Origin: Desmodesmus armatus
Lineage: Eukaryota; Chlorophyta; Chlorophyceae; Sphaeropleales; Scenedesmaceae
Length of the DNA stretch: 64,000 nucleotides
Direction of reading: 5' to 3'
Assembly (NCBI GenBank): GCA_007449985.2
Contig: VIIQ02000191.1
Coordinates: 80,562-144,561, forward strand
Under the pieces are notes generated by a model. The model was not told the origin of the DNA. It made no database searches and was given only the letters and a program-made list of their open reading frames with translations. How positions within the stretch are numbered: position 1 is the first letter of the stretch; each line of letters opens with the position of its first letter. The position numbers and the translations under genes were made by a program. Below, one piece after another: positions 11,939-33,971 of this stretch.

Positions 11939-13799
11939 TCACTCCAGCCACGGGCAGAACTCTGCCAGTTCTGCAGCCGCCTGCTTTGCCAATTCAGGGT
12001 CACTGAGGTCAACACAGAATTCCAGCAGTTGGTGCCATACGGGCGCGTCTTCACAGTCCTGCCGGCCGCAGCAGCAGCAAATGATAGGGTGTCAGTAACA
12101 CTGCCGCTCCAGCGACAGGCACAGTTACATCCACTGAGACATGCATAACTCACATGCTTATGTGGCTGTGGCTTCAGCAAGCTCAGCGTGCACATCATTC
12201 CGTATGATTTGAGGCTCAGACACTTCGTTACTTGTCAGCCCTTCTGACCCGTCAATCTGACGAGACGCAACACCCACGCACGCACAAGAGACAGCAGAAG
12301 CGCTCCTTCACCAATGTCAACCGCCAACTTACCTGACATGTCAGATGGATGTCGCAATCTGTGTTCCAAACACTCAGGCTCGTCAGCTTCTGTAGCTGTG
12401 TCAGCTGCAGCAGTGCCCGTTCTACAACAGGTGCATAGCAGCACTGCACACTCAGCTCCCGCAGACCTGTCAGCTTACACACTGCACTACAACCCTATGT
12501 TGTATACACATCATAGCCAGCGCAAAGTGTGCGCAGCCCGCTCAGCCCGTGCAGTGCGGTAAGCAACCCTGTGCTGTTGGGTAAATCACACACGCCCATG
12601 TGCGCCAGGCCGGGGCAGCAGCTGACAAAGCGACTGCCGTCAGGAGCTGGGGCGCTACTGCTTGGCCCACCGGGTGGCTGCGCAAAGCCGGCGATGCTGA
12701 GAAACCGCAGGTGCGGCAGCTGTTTGCCGGCGGGGAAGAGGTGCTGCCACACACCCGCTGGCAGTGTGCAGCCCCTGATACTGAGGTGCTGCAACTTGCT
12801 GCTTGCTGTCAAGGCGGAGTAGGCTGCTGCAGGAGGGCTCTCGCCCTCCGTGCGTCGCGTAGCAAGCACCATGCTCACATGTGTCAGCTGCTGCATGTGC
12901 TGCAGGTGGGGCAGCAGCTGTGCTTCTGCTGCTGGCCCTCCCGGTGACCCGTCAAGGCTTGACCTGCTGACCGGCACCTGCAGGTGCTGCAGCTGGGTCT
13001 TGCCGGCCAGGACGTCCGCCTCCCAAACAACCCCCGACAGCTGCAGACAGGTGAGGTGGTGCGCGCCTGCTAGCATGCTGGCTGTGATCCTGAAAACAGG
13101 TGCATATCCGCCGCCACTGTCCAACCGCAGGTCGATCAAACCTGTCAAGGCCTGCAGGGGCTGCAGGGCAGGGCTGTCCTGATCAGGCCCTATGAGAATG
13201 TTGCCAACTAGCTCAAGGTGGGTGAGCTGCTTCAGGTGCTGCAACATGCCGGTAGGGATTCCCAAGTCGTACGCGGCAGTGAGGCTGCTATTGAACAGCA
13301 AGCGCTTGATGCTGAGGTGCTGCAGCCCAGCAGGTAGCAGCGACATTGCCGCTGTCAGCGCTGCAAATGATGCAATGTCGAGCACTCTGCAGCGGTCAAG
13401 CCGCAGCTGCTTGAGTGCTGCTGCCCCGTTGGGCCCCGAGAGCCCCCGCCCTGGCTGCAGCTGCAGGCCCACATTCTGAAGCTGAAGGCTGTCCAGCTGC
13501 AGGTTGGATGGCAGCTGCCAGAAGCTGACTGTGCGCTCGTTGGCTATGACTGTCAACTGGTCGACGTGGTTTCTATACTTGCTGACGTACATCAGCACAC
13601 CATCCGCTTGCTGCTGGCCGGTGACATCTGCTGTGATGCTGCGCAGCACCAGCACAGCTGCCTGGTGCAGCCTGCTATGGGCCCTGGCGGCACTGAGCAG
13701 GCTGCGCTGGGACTCAGCTGCGCAGCACTGCAGCACCGCTATCAGGCAGGGGTCTGGCAGCGCCAGCAGCATGGACTGTGCTGACGCCTCGCGTGCCAT
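11939..13799 (-). pseudogene. F-box-like LRR protein 2, interrupted by one in-frame TAG
   Basis: Paralog of the gene at 6250-8382. It has the same start (MAREASAQSMLLALPDPC), the same repeat layout and the same intron position. Exon 1 would run 12333-13799 to a CAG/GTAAGT donor; exon 2 is 11939-12058 after CGGCAG and encodes DCEDAPVWHQLLEFCVDL to a TGA. The frame is open throughout except for TAG at 12495-12497, where the intact paralog has GAG. Sequence after the stop stays in frame and conserved (LTGLRELSV, LLQLTQLQKLTSL). Either the protein is truncated by about 95 residues, the gene has just died, the base is a sequence error, or the stop is read through. It is a CDS if truncation is tolerated. 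Confidence 0.7.
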
Positions 13800-14586
13800 C
13801 TGTGCAGAAGCAGAGTACACACAGGAGCAGGTGTGGTGAGTTGTATTTCCGAAGCAGGTGTTGGTCCTCAAACATGCACAATATCTTTGTTGTACCAGCA
13901 TGTGCAAAAGGCAAACAGCAGCAGTACCCTGACTGATCAAGGCCCTTGGGCTGCTGCATCACCTTGAATGCTCGGCAGGCTGTAGGATGTGTTGTGAGAT
14001 TCCTGATCATGTCAAATCACTGACAGTGGTCTGCGTCTCGGGTCTGCTTGCCGGGCCTGAGCTCCCTGATCTTGCAGGAATGAATGGAGGATGTGACTTG
14101 GGCTCGAACGAGGCGCAAACACGGACATACGTAATTTGAGCGCTTGCAACGAACCACCTGTCATGGACGTGTACATCTTGCATACGATGACTGTACTTGA
14201 CTGTTGCAGTAAACCTTGGAAGAATCATCCACACTGCTTCTTGCGTCTTTCAGCATCGTACAGTCCCAGAAACCCAATCAAACGTCTTTGTGAAATTTCA
14301 AGCTCTAGCTCGACCCTCAAGAGGTCTCACCTTGTGTTTCACTTCTCTCAGCACTGCACTGCAGTGCAGGCACAGCTGTTCAGAGTGGGAGACTTCCTAA
14401 AGCCGTGAAGACAGTAATGAGCGGATTTTAGCACGCCTGCATGCGTTCCACTAGCCAGTCTCACAACAGCAGCAGGTATGCACTGCACAGCACAGTAGTG
14501 TAATGCCATCATACAGCAGACAGATGATGATGCCGTAGGAATGGATTGAACGTCTCCCAAAAAGCTTTCATCACTACCCTGCACAG
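13800..14586. other. Divergent intergenic region
   Basis: Lies between the start of LRR2 (-) and the first supported exon of the + gene at 14587. Upstream exons of the latter are probably hidden here (its first visible exon begins in phase 2), but I could not place them. Confidence 0.35.
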
Positions 14587-17500
14587 GTCCCCGGCCTTAC
14601 AGCAGTATGACGAAGCAAGAAAGAATGCTGCAGTAGGCAGCAACTGCAGCAGTTCACCCAGCAAGGCCAGACCCTCAGCTACACAAGCCAGAACAGCTGC
14701 AGCAGAACCGCGGCAGGACGATGGCTGGAGCCTGTGTGGCTGGCAGGATGAGCCAAGCGTGGTAAGTGGTGGTACCAACAGCTAACACATCCACACAGCG
14801 CATGGCATGTATGTCATATGTGATATTGTCGACCCTTCAGTTTGGTAGTGTTGCTTGCAGTTGTGCTGCATTTAATTCAAGCAAATGTAATCCATCCTGT
14901 TCTGCCTCCTGCAGCCTGCTGCAGCACGTGCAGCATCTGCAAAGCTGGTCCAGCACCAAACAGCACTGTCACCAGCACAGCTGCCCAGCACACAGCAGCC
15001 AGCCACAGCCAGCAGCAGCACGCGCACCAGCAGTGGCGGCAGCAGGCGGGCAGCAGGTCCAGCAAGTGGCAGCAACATGCGCCAGCCGCAGGTGGGTCAC
15101 CCATGTATACCCAACTGCAAATCATTATGGGCAGCATAATGTCGTAACAGATCCAGCTATGAACAGAGCCCGGCTGTGAGAGATAGCCTAGCAACAATGC
15201 TTCTAGAAGGGGTGTGCAACAGCACAGATTGCAGGAAACGCAGGCAATGCTTCGCAAGCCTTCAACAAGCAGGTAGCTGTGGTGCATGATAATGTGCATG
15301 GCTTGTTACAAGCATCATGGCCCACGCGATGGTCGCTGTCGTGTGTCCTGCAGGTTGTGCTGGGGCCAGCACAGCGCAGCAGGCCTCTCAAACCGCAGCG
15401 TCCTGCAGGCCGGAAGCTGCAGCTAGGGGAAGAGGACTCCTACAGCACAGCAGCTGAGCACTACAGGCCTCCTGCGCTGGGATGCAGCACAGGCATCAGC
15501 ACGGCAGTTGCAGAAGTAACCTCAGCCGATGATGCTTCGGCCTCAGGAGCAGCAGCAGGCTCAAGCAGAGGCCAGGGCACGCAGGAGCCTGTACAAAACA
15601 GCAGCAGCTGGGATGGTTGCCACCTGCCCAGCCTGCACGCCACCCATCTACAGCAGCACGCAAGGCCACTTCAGCAGCAGCAGGCGAGCTGCAGTCAACA
15701 TGCAGGTGGCAGCATGCCCAGCTTGAAACCTATAGTAGAAGCTCAACAGCAGCAGCCATGTATAACATCAGCACCTGGCACCAATTCCTCAGGTGACGGC
15801 TATGAACAGCAGTCAGCACGTGTGTACAACGACTTGTGTGATTGGGTAGAAAGTGTGAGTCAGTGTGAGAGTGAGAATGAGAGTGAGAGTGAGGACAGCA
15901 GCTTATATGCACCCAGGTGTGATAGCAGGGCTGGTATTGGTGCAGGGCTGCTGCCAGGCACAGGCAGCAGCAGGAGCCTGCTGCCAAGCAGCAGCATCGG
16001 CAACAACAGCAGCAGCACTAACAGCGTCATTCTGGCCTTGCAGCAGCGGCTGCTGCCTCAGGCGCAGCCAGGGCTCGGCTGCCGCAGCAGCGGAGGCGGC
16101 AGCAGCAGCTGTGGCAGTGTCCTGCAGGGTAGTAGCCAAGCAACAGCAGCTGGCAGCTTGAGGCCCCTCAGTGGGTCAGTAAGTGGGTCGGGCCGTCCAC
16201 CGGGTAGTGCCGGGTTGCTGATGCGTGGACTGGGTACGAGTGGTGCGCTTGGTGCAACAGCAGCGACTGCCTTGCATGCTCGCATGGCCAGCACAGCAGC
16301 AAGGGCGCAGCTGCTGCTGACTCAGGAGCTCACCTCCATGGTGCCTCCTCCTGCACCCCGGCTGAGGCCTGAGTCAGCTTGCACTGCTGCTGCTGCTGGG
16401 GGTGCTGCTGGCGCTCCTGCAGCAGCGGCAGCTAGCACAGTGGCAGCAGGGGTGCTGGGTGACAGCAACAGCAGCAGCATCGGCCAGCAGCTGCAGCAGC
16501 AGTGGGGGTCGAGCCAGCTGTCAGACACTGCTGCTGGGGCGGCACCTGCCTTGCGGTTTGTGGGCAGTGGCAGCAGGTGCACCAGCAGTAACAGGCCCAG
16601 CAGTGCTGCAAGGACTGGCAGCAGTCAGGCTGGGGCTGGTGATGCAGGGGGTGCAGCCAGGTCAAGCTGTGTTCCTGGTGATGCTGTTGGCACATTGTTG
16701 TACAGCCCTCAGGCTGTTGTACAGCCCTGCGGCAGCTACAGCAATGCTAGCAACCTCACAAGCAGCAGCGGCTGCTGCACTGCAGGTGGTGCTGTTGGGT
16801 CTTCTGCAGGGACCAGCCTGGGCTCCTTTAGTAGGCGGCCTGTGAGTGCAGGAGTGGGCGGGCCAGCAGCAGGAGTGCGGTGGGGCAGCAGCAGTGGCAG
16901 CGAGGGGGGTGGCAGCAGTGGGCGGCCATCCACCTCTGGCTCCATGCTGGGAGCTATGACCTCAGGTGGGTTTGCTTGTTGGCCCAAGGCATTTGGGCTA
17001 TCTATCAATCAGATTGGACTCCAACGTTGAGTAGTTACACAGAACATCGCCCGTTTGGGGAGCCAACAAAAGGCTCATTCATCAATCAACCCAATCCAGT
17101 CTTCATGGCAGCATTTTTATGCCTTGTGATGATTGCCTGCTGAGGTGCCCTCTCAAGTGCTGTTGTAACTCACCCTGTCTTTCCTGCCCCACGTGCACAC
17201 ACAAAACACACTTGCTCTGCCCTTTTGCAGGCAGTGGTGCCGGGCTCACAGGGCATGCGCTGAGTCAGCAAAGCAAGGGTCTGTCAGCCGCAGCCGACTA
17301 CCTCGCCTGCCGCTCGACTGTGGCCGAGCTGCTGCAGCGCGTCAACAGCCAGAAGGCAACAGCAGCAGCAGGGGCACCACCACTGACAGCGCGCACACCC
17401 CATCAGCCTGGGACAGCAGCAGCAGCAGCAGCGGGTGTGGGTGCGCAAGCAGCCATGGCGATGGTGGCTGCTGGTGACACGTCCTTCAGCCGGGATGGCC

Positions 17501-18113
17501 GACCTGCGGCAGCGGTGGGGCACCTGATGTCGTCAGGTTCAGGCAAGGTGAGCAGCAGCCGCAAGGTGGCAGCATGATCTTCATGTCTAGGCTAAGCACA
17601 GCTCTGCAGCACCTAGTGGCGCCACCGGCATCTTACTGGGTGGGTGGGTGGGGGGGGGGGATCAGAGCACTCACCACAAAATGTTGACATCTGGTAGGTG
17701 TGTGTTGGTTTTAGCTGGGAATACATTGGGGTTCAGCGCTGTCAGGCAGCTTCGCCATCAACATAAAGTGCCGCACTGAATCGGTTCTGCTACGCCACTT
17801 TTTATGCTGCTTGCTGGTATGTGTCTCTGACCCACTGCAGGTTGCAGCTAGCCGGCAGGTCCTGGGTCTCACTGGTACACCTGCTGCAGAGCGCTGCAGC
17901 TCACTCAAAGCATACCAGGCCTTCCAATCTGGCCGCAACCTCGGCAGTAGCAGCAGCTTGAGCGGAAGCAGCAGTAGCAGCAGCAGGCAGGCCCTGGTGA
18001 AGAGCATCAGCAGTGGCCCCAGCATTATGGCCAGCCACCTGCACATCAACAGCAGTGCGCTGGAGCTGAGGGCCACGGCGGCTCTCCGCAAGTGCGGCAG
18101 CAGCAAGCAGTGA
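14587..18113 (+). CDS. Unrecognised Ser/Ala/Gly-rich protein, 5' end not found
   Basis: Five exons with agreeing phases: 14587-14761, 14915-15091, 15354-16965, 17231-17547, 17841-18113, ending in SSKQ and TGA. The product is about 860 residues in the visible part and almost wholly low complexity: long Ser-Gly, Ala and Gln stretches, one acidic patch (SQCESENESESEDSSL), and a short helical segment LACRSTVAELLQRVNSQ. No enzymatic domain is recognised. The C-terminal exon (VAASRQVLGLTGTP, then SLKAYQAFQSGRNL) is the least repetitive part and would be best for a homology search. The first exon begins in phase 2, so the start lies further upstream. Convergent with the gene at 18874. Confidence 0.6.
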
Positions 18114-18873
18114 ATGGTCGGCATCATGGCATGATCTTTGGCAAGTTCAGTGGTGCAGACACACACTGTATGTATGATAGAATGAAGTGCTGCCAGCATT
18201 GAATAGTGCTGGGGCATCAAGGCTGTGAACCCTGTTGACAGCCCCCAGGTTGTTCTAGTGTGGTTTCAGCCATGAGGCGGAGGATTTTGTTTATAGGACA
18301 GCTGACAACTGTAGCGGCAATGTTGGGCCCAACCCGTCACGTCACTGTGTTGGTGTCTTTTGCAAAGGCCCGTTTGAATGCAGGGCCTTTGGCTGCTTCT
18401 GGCTGCATCACACTGAGTCTTTGCCGTGTGCCTGTATAGGCAATATATTGTCATCTCTTGGCAGTGCAGCTTGCCTGCAGGAATCTGTACTTTGCCCATC
18501 TGGTAATTGTATGTGCATGTGGTGCTCTGGCCGAGTTGCGTGGAGGTGTTTGGCCTGGGGATGCTCTCTAACAAGAAGAGGGATCTGTAGATGGCCTGCA
18601 TCACAACAGCCACGCTGCAACTGGCATGCCTTGGTATCTGCAGCACAACACTGGTAATAGACTTTGACTTCGGACTAGGCTCTTGCAAAGGTTTTTCTTC
18701 ATGCACAGGTCTTTGTGCATTCAAATCACAGCCTGAGCGGGCCCTAGGAAGTGACTGTAACCCTAGTAACCCTGAGGCCTCAGCTCTGCATCGCCAAACC
18801 ACAGGTTCACAGTGCATCTCAATGTACAACAAAAGTGAATACTGTACATATTATCTACTACACAGCCTGGCCA
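18114..18873. other. Convergent 3' flanks
   Basis: Space between the stops of the + gene at 18113 and the - gene at 18874. A TGTAA lies near 18755 on the + strand. The 188-codon reverse open frame here has no family resemblance and starts nowhere credible. Confidence 0.4.
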
Positions 18874-21292
18874 TCAGCGCCGGCCTTTGCCAAAGGGTGG
18901 GCTGGTTGAGGCAGCAAACGCACGCTGCACATCCTCCACAATAGCCTTAGCCGCTTTCATGACCTTGATGTTGCTGCCACTAGCTGACCTTGCACCCCCG
19001 CCACCCCCCGCCAAATGGCTGCGTGCCACACTGCTGCTGACCAGCGCCCCCCAGTCCTGGCCAGCTGCTGCTGCAGCACCGTCGACAGGCATGGGGGTGA
19101 TGGGCGCAGGAGGCAGAGTGGCCACGGCTGCGGCCATGTTTGTGCAGCGATCGTGCAGGGCGGCATTGAAGGCGTGAGCCATGCGGCCTTCCCCGGCCCT
19201 CAGCTGGTTCTCAAGCAGGTGCCGCTGCGCCTTGCACTGCGTGTCTGTCGACAAAGGCCGGCTGCCACCAGCACCACCGCCGCTGCTGTTGCTGCTGGCA
19301 CTTGTAGCCTTGCCTGCTGCACCAAGCTTGCCAGTGGTGGTGGGTGTAGTTGCAGTACTGTCGCGTTTGGGGGTGCGGGTGCTGCTGGTACTGCTTGGCT
19401 TGGTTGGGGATGTTGCTGGTGGCTTGGTGGTCAGGACGAGTGTTGCTGCACCTGCCTCACTCAGGTACCCTAGCCGCACCAGCACACACACACAGCAGCA
19501 GCAGGTTAAACATTCAGTGAGCTTGTAGCCTGTCACGTGCTGGCACAAGAACCAACACAGCTGCCAGTATGGTATGTTGACGCAGCCATATTGGTGCGGC
19601 AACACTCTGTTGCGTGTGCACGCCAGCACCGCTGACAACGTGCGCCAAAGCTCGAGAGGCAGCCAGCAGCGCAAAACCATCATGTGCAAGCAGCACAAGA
19701 TCCCTACCAGCCCCTGCAACACACCTGACACCCTGTTGCTCGCCTCCTTTGCTTTCGTAGGTCCTGCCGCAATAGCCCTGGCCCGCTGCTTCTGCAGCGC
19801 CTGCACAGCCATCTGCGCTGACAGGCTTCCCGCCTTCACTGACGCAGCAGCTGCTGCTTTGCGCCTTTCATACACCTCCACTGCCTCTGATGCAGCTGCC
19901 ATGCAAGCTGCCGCCTTGGCTGTGTGACTGCTGCCGCTGCAACTGTGCCCCACTCGATCACTCTCAGCTGCTGCACCTGCTGGCTCTGGGTTCAGCGAAA
20001 GACCGTACAGCAGCTGCTGTGTGTTGCCTAGGTCTGTGCTGGCAGCGGCTGTATGGCCTGCATGTATGAGGTGTGCTGGGAGGGTGACGCGGTTGAGTTG
20101 TCCTGCATGGGCCTGCAGCAGGTCGTGTGCTGGGCTGATGCCTTGCTGGGCCATGAAGGCACTGACAGCAGGGCCGGGCTTGGTGCTGATGAATGGGGCA
20201 GTGTGCCTGCACCAAACAGACAACAGCGGTTTGCAAGCAAGCGGCGGTCTCAGGATAGTGATGCTGAGTATCGTAGGACGGAAACTGTACGGGATATATG
20301 GTCAGCGCTTGTGGATTTGAGTGTGGTGGGCAGTACATGCAGACTGGCGAATGTGCTGGGCCACATGCAAACATGTGGCATGTGTGTACTGGCAGAGGTG
20401 CACAGTGCTGCACTGACTGCAGACACTTAGCTGTGACATGAAAGCCGTCCCAGAGTGTCCTTCAGTACGTCGCATCAGCTAAACCTGTGCACAGAAGTGC
20501 TTGTCTCCCAGAGCACGTGCGCCAGCACAGCACAAGGAAAAATTCATACATGTACGACAAGCTGCTGCTCTGTCTGAAATTTGTATAAAACAACCCCACC
20601 TGCGTGGTTGGTCATCCTGCTGCTGCTGGCCATCTTGCTGCTGCCAGTGGTCAGGGTATGCGGCAGCTCCTGCTGCAGAACTGCCATCACCTGCTGCCGC
20701 AGCTGTGCTGGCGCCCGTGCTGTGAGCAGCTGCTGCCCTGAGTGCTGGCGAAGCTGCGTCACTTGGCAGCAGCCCTGCAAGCAGACATTGCGTTTCTTCC
20801 TTGTGTTGTATTGCCGAGCAGGTGGCTGAACAGGGAGGCATGCTGCTGATACAGTGCAGTCCTGCTTAGCACTACATGCGTGTGCTGCTGCTGACGGTTT
20901 CAGGACTGCCTGCACACGACGCGCATCACTGCAGCTGCCAGCACAGACACGTAGCTGCGTCACTGCCATCCCTTCTCCTCCCAAACCCTGGTCACTGGGG
21001 TGCCTGACATGCAAGGCTGCTGAGCTGAGGTGCTCGTGACATTCCAGCTCTGCGCCTAAGTCTGCCCACCGCACGGACCTGTCGTGTACAGCCGCAGCTG
21101 CCGCTGCAGCACCTCCTGCAGCTGCTTGTCCTGCAGCTCACTCACAGCTGGGAATGCACACCTTCCATTTGGCACATGTGCACAGCCCCACGCAGCAGGA
21201 TCACAGCAGAGCGCAGGTCAGCACCAACCGAGGCAGCTTTCAAGTGATGCGCTGTAGGCACCTTGGAGCACCTTGTTCACGTACTCAGTCTG
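18874..21292 (-). CDS. Unrecognised coiled-coil protein (3' exons)
   Basis: Reverse-strand exons that join in phase: 21262-21292, 21079-21147, 20600-20774, 19725-20206, 18874-19469. The first two encode QTEYVNKVLQ and AVSELQDKQLQEVLQRQLRL, a clear heptad-like coiled coil. They are followed by an Ala/Gln-rich linker, a helical Ala/Lys segment (AVEVYERRKAAAAASVKAG) and a Ser/Thr/Pro-rich part. The conserved-looking C-terminus includes MAHAFNAALHDRCTNMAAAV and a final basic GKGRR. The protein family is not recognised; a cytoskeletal or flagellar scaffold is possible but unsupported. More 5' exons probably exist (see 22717-22815). Confidence 0.6.
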
Positions 21293-22716
21293 CTGCAACC
21301 TGTCCAACCCTCAGCTCGCACGAGCATGTATGGCAAGCAGGACACCCTGATTGCAGCTGTGAAACAACAGCTGCGACTGAAAATAATGCAGGTGCATGTG
21401 GTGCAAAACCCTGGCCGCACCTGAGCAGCCTGCATGCTGCGTCAGCCAGTGTCTGTGTCCACAGCTGGCTGCAGCCCCCCACTGGCTCCTGACCTGACAG
21501 CACAGCTGCCACATGGTGCCGCTGGAACTGCTGCGCAACATGAGCCTGCATAGCAGCACAGTATGCAACAAACCCAGGATGCTTTTGGTAAGAATAGTAG
21601 AGTGTACAACTCACGAACAGGGTCCCAAACCATGATCAACCACTTGCTGAGACGTTGTATGTCAGCAGCATGGAGAGGCCCACTGTGCAGTGCCGCTGCT
21701 GGCTCGCGTGTTGTGATAGGTGGCTGAGGTTAATCCAGTAACTGCGGTCAGCCTGATGCCATCCAGCGACCATCAGCAAGGACTTGCTGAAGGTGACACC
21801 CGTGCTGATGCAGCCATTCAATGAACGCAGGGCCCGAACCCAGCGCAAGCTTAGTGTACGCGGTTGCCACGCAAGCAAGATGTGCCCCAGGCTGGTAGCA
21901 CAGCCCTGATGCCGGCTGCTGACCTGCAGTGCAGCTGCGCAGACGTCCTGCTGCCTGAAGACCAAAGCCACCAACAGCCAGGCCGCCTCAACCACGTGCG
22001 CCATGTGCTGCGGCGACATGGCCCAGGAACGCCAAGCACGCCTGCACAGACCAGCACACATGCCATCAGGTTGCCTGCCCTCCTAAGTTCAGTCTATAGT
22101 AAGACACTGGGATTGACGGCATCAACAACTGCAGTGCACGCCATGCTGGCCAAGCCATAGGCAACCGAGATACTGCGGCCGGGTAAAAGATAAGCCCATA
22201 ATGTTGCAAAGGTGTGCGTGAAGTAGGATGTGTGTGTACTGATTGACTTGCCGTTCTGCTGTGCTGGCCAGGGTCTTGCTGCTGTCCTGCACTGCCTCCT
22301 GAAGGGCTGCATGCTCGCAGGCATTGGGCAGCAGCGGAAGGGGGCCTGCAGCAGAAGTGGGAAACACAAACATCATGCAGCAAAGCTCAGTACAGGCTGC
22401 ATTGCGTGCACCATCAGTTGCTATGCCTTCGCAAGACGCTAGCTGCTGTGCAACTGTGCTGTTCAGGGCCTTTACAAGTCAACTTTGACAGAAAGCTCGC
22501 ACCTATCCCGGGATCAGGCAGCTGCAGGTTGGCCAGGTCCTTGCAGTTAGCACTGCTGTTCTGCAACTTGGCTCCAGTATCGTTCCCTTCAGCTGCCTGC
22601 AGGTTGGCAAGCAAGCCCATGTGGTGCTTGAACATGTGCAAGCCAAGAGTCACTCGCTGCTGGGCCCACAATACTATGATAGGCCTAGGCCTAGGCCTGC
22701 TGTGCGAAGGCATCAC

Positions 22717-22815
22717 CTCCAAACGGCCTGCCAGTTCTGCAAGCGCATGGAGTAGCCTAGCAGCTGACTTGTCTGCATGTAGGGCCTGCAGCAGCTGGCT
22801 GTACACACTGGACTC
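22717..22815 (-). CDS. Probable 5' exon of the coiled-coil gene
   Basis: A 99-base open segment bounded by CATGCAG and GTGATG on the reverse strand. It encodes 33 residues of amphipathic helix (QLLQALHADKSAARLLHALA). Further helical open segments lie at about 22260-22370, 21900-22050 and 21437-21550, but their phases could not be fixed. They are probably the same transcription unit as 18874-21292. Confidence 0.4.
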
Positions 22816-23146
22816 CTGCATGCTGTGATAGTGAGGCCAGTCTGCTGCTGCACAGGCAAGTCCAGCACGGCAAGACTCTGATTAAAACATGAAGGAGACG
22901 GGTGCAGCATGCATAGCGAACGTGCAAAGCTGCCGGGTCGTGCACTGCACTGCGGGACAGGCACATGCTCATCTGGCACTTGTTCAACTGCAGGATGAGT
23001 AATCTTAGTCAGTGTGTCACAAAACAACGATGAGGGGCGAGCGTTGCAGCGATTACTGCATGCATCGTGGTCTGTCCCGATTCATGAGGCAGTTGATGGC
23101 TGTACGACCTATTGGCTTGTCAGAGATCTGATCACCACTCACAACA

Positions 23147-32550
<9,404 letters not shown>

Positions 32551-32654
32551 GTCAGTGGGGCTGAGGGGTGTGGGGCGGGGGGGGGGGGGTAAAGCTTTTA
32601 GGCTGGCAGATGGCTGCGCAGTTGCTGAGGTGTTTGGAGGGGGCTTGATCGTGT

Positions 32655-32705
32655 GGTGTTGCGGCTCAAGGCACTGCAGCAGAAGCAGCAGCTACGGTCA
32701 GGCGC
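32655..32705 (+). repeat. Echo of the last Vms1 exon end
   Basis: CGGCTCAAGGCACTGCAGCA to CAGCTACGGTCAGG repeats the segment at 32515-32555 (CGACTCAAGGCGCTGCAGCA). G tracts lie between and after the copies. Confidence 0.7.
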
Positions 32706-33134
32706 GCGCGCGGCAGGGGGGGGGGGGAGCTTGTGTTTGTTTTTTTCGGGTGGGGGGAGGGCTACGGACATCTTGGAACATTTTTGGGATCCACCAGATG
32801 CGCATTGCATATGCACCATGATGGAGCACCACTCAGGAGAAAGCACTGACCTGCTGAATGCATGCAGGGCTGCATGACGCTAAATTCTCAACAATGTCCA
32901 TGTTGAGTAGTGTGAATGCCTGCTCTTGTTATCTGAGGTCGCCTGATGATTGGTTGCCAAGCTCAAGCTCACTCCAGTGAGAACACTGATGTGGAAGATT
33001 GGGGTACACCTCGTTGTAGTAAGATCGTAGAGGCTGAAGCTGCCGTGTCTGTCAACGAAAACTGGGGTACACCACGTGTGGGCCCTATGTGCACCCTCAT
33101 GAGCGCTTGGCTCGCTGGCTAGCGCAGGAGTTGG

Positions 33135-33205
33135 GACCTTAGGGTTTAGGGTCCCTAACGGTGTAGGGTCCCTAAACCCTAAACCCTAACCTTAAACCCT
33201 ACCCC
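33135..33205. repeat. Inverted interstitial telomere-like repeat
   Basis: TTAGGGTTTAGGG is followed within 40 bases by the complementary CCCTAAACCCTAAACCCTAA, i.e. head-to-head plant-type (TTTAGGG)n units around a TCCCTAACGGTGTAGGGTCC core. Confidence 0.85.
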
Positions 33206-33734
33206 CGTACTAGGGCTACGCTGTACTGACCAAGGCGTCTGCTGTCCTGCTGCACCACATCATGATGCAGGTGAAGCCACGGAGGGGGCTTGGGCGTGTG
33301 TGGCAGCAGCTGTCAGGCAGCGGCGGCCGCGTGATGGTGGTTGGCGTGTTTGCTGGAGTGCTGGCAGCAGCATCAAGGAGGGCAGCTGCTCGGTGATACT
33401 ATTAGTAATGGTGCCTTACTTCAGGCATGGTGTGCTTGAGGGTCATTGCAAGTGTTGCTAGAAAATGCCACTGCAACAAGTGGTTGATACATGCCATGTG
33501 TGTGTTCAAGCTGTGTCACTGAACAACTGCACCCTTGCAACGCCGTCATTCCATGTGGTCTGGCTGTTGTACAGTCGCCAGGGCTTTGAAAGCCACCGGG
33601 CTTGAGTCAAGCTGCCTTCTCAAAAACTGTAACAACACTCAAAAACAGCAACAACTGCAACAACAACAACGATCGAGCACACCAACATTTATGCCTGATC
33701 CAAACGCCCGCAAAAGCCTTTCCCAAAATTACTC

Positions 33735-33858
33735 CTGTGGCGGCTTGCCAGACGCTGCAGATTTTCTGCATGCAGCGTCAGAGAATGTCACGCTGCTGCC
33801 GCTGCTGGCTGCCTTGTTCCTGAATGCCTCTGCGTCCAAGATCATCGCCTTGGCCACA
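33735..33858 (-). pseudogene. Duplicate of the HTATIP2-like terminal exon, including stop
   Basis: On the reverse strand the copy begins abruptly within DVAKAMILDAEAF, after a GGGGGGG run, and reads through SVTFSDAACRKSAASGKPPQ to a TAA in place of TAG. It lacks the 5' part and acceptor of the exon at 33972-34139. Confidence 0.8.
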
Positions 33859-33971
33859 TCCCCCCCCTTCCTGGGGTGAGGCTCACCCGGTGTGCTTGCT
33901 CCCCCTACCCACCCCCCTGTTCAGCCCATCTCCTCCGCTGCCCATCTCCTCCCCAGTCCCCCCCTCCCCAA

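Larger units (their letters stand above)
32706..33971. other. Region between Vms1 and the HTATIP2-like gene
   Basis: Holds a 50-base segment at about 33012-33062 shared with 50637-50686, an inverted telomere-like array (33135-33205), and an open segment 33220-33393 without a start (GYAVLTKASAVLLHHIMM to a TGA) of unknown nature. It also holds the duplicate of the HTATIP2-like terminal exon at 33735-33858. The last exon of Vms1 may be hidden here. Confidence 0.4.

Noticed and set aside
18266..18832. 188-codon reverse open frame
   Set aside because: No family resemblance, no exon signals, and it lies between convergent stops; likely 3' flank.
33220..33393. Open segment as the missing C-terminal exon of Vms1
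   Set aside because: No acceptor with the right phase and no resemblance to Vms1 C-termini; left as unknown.
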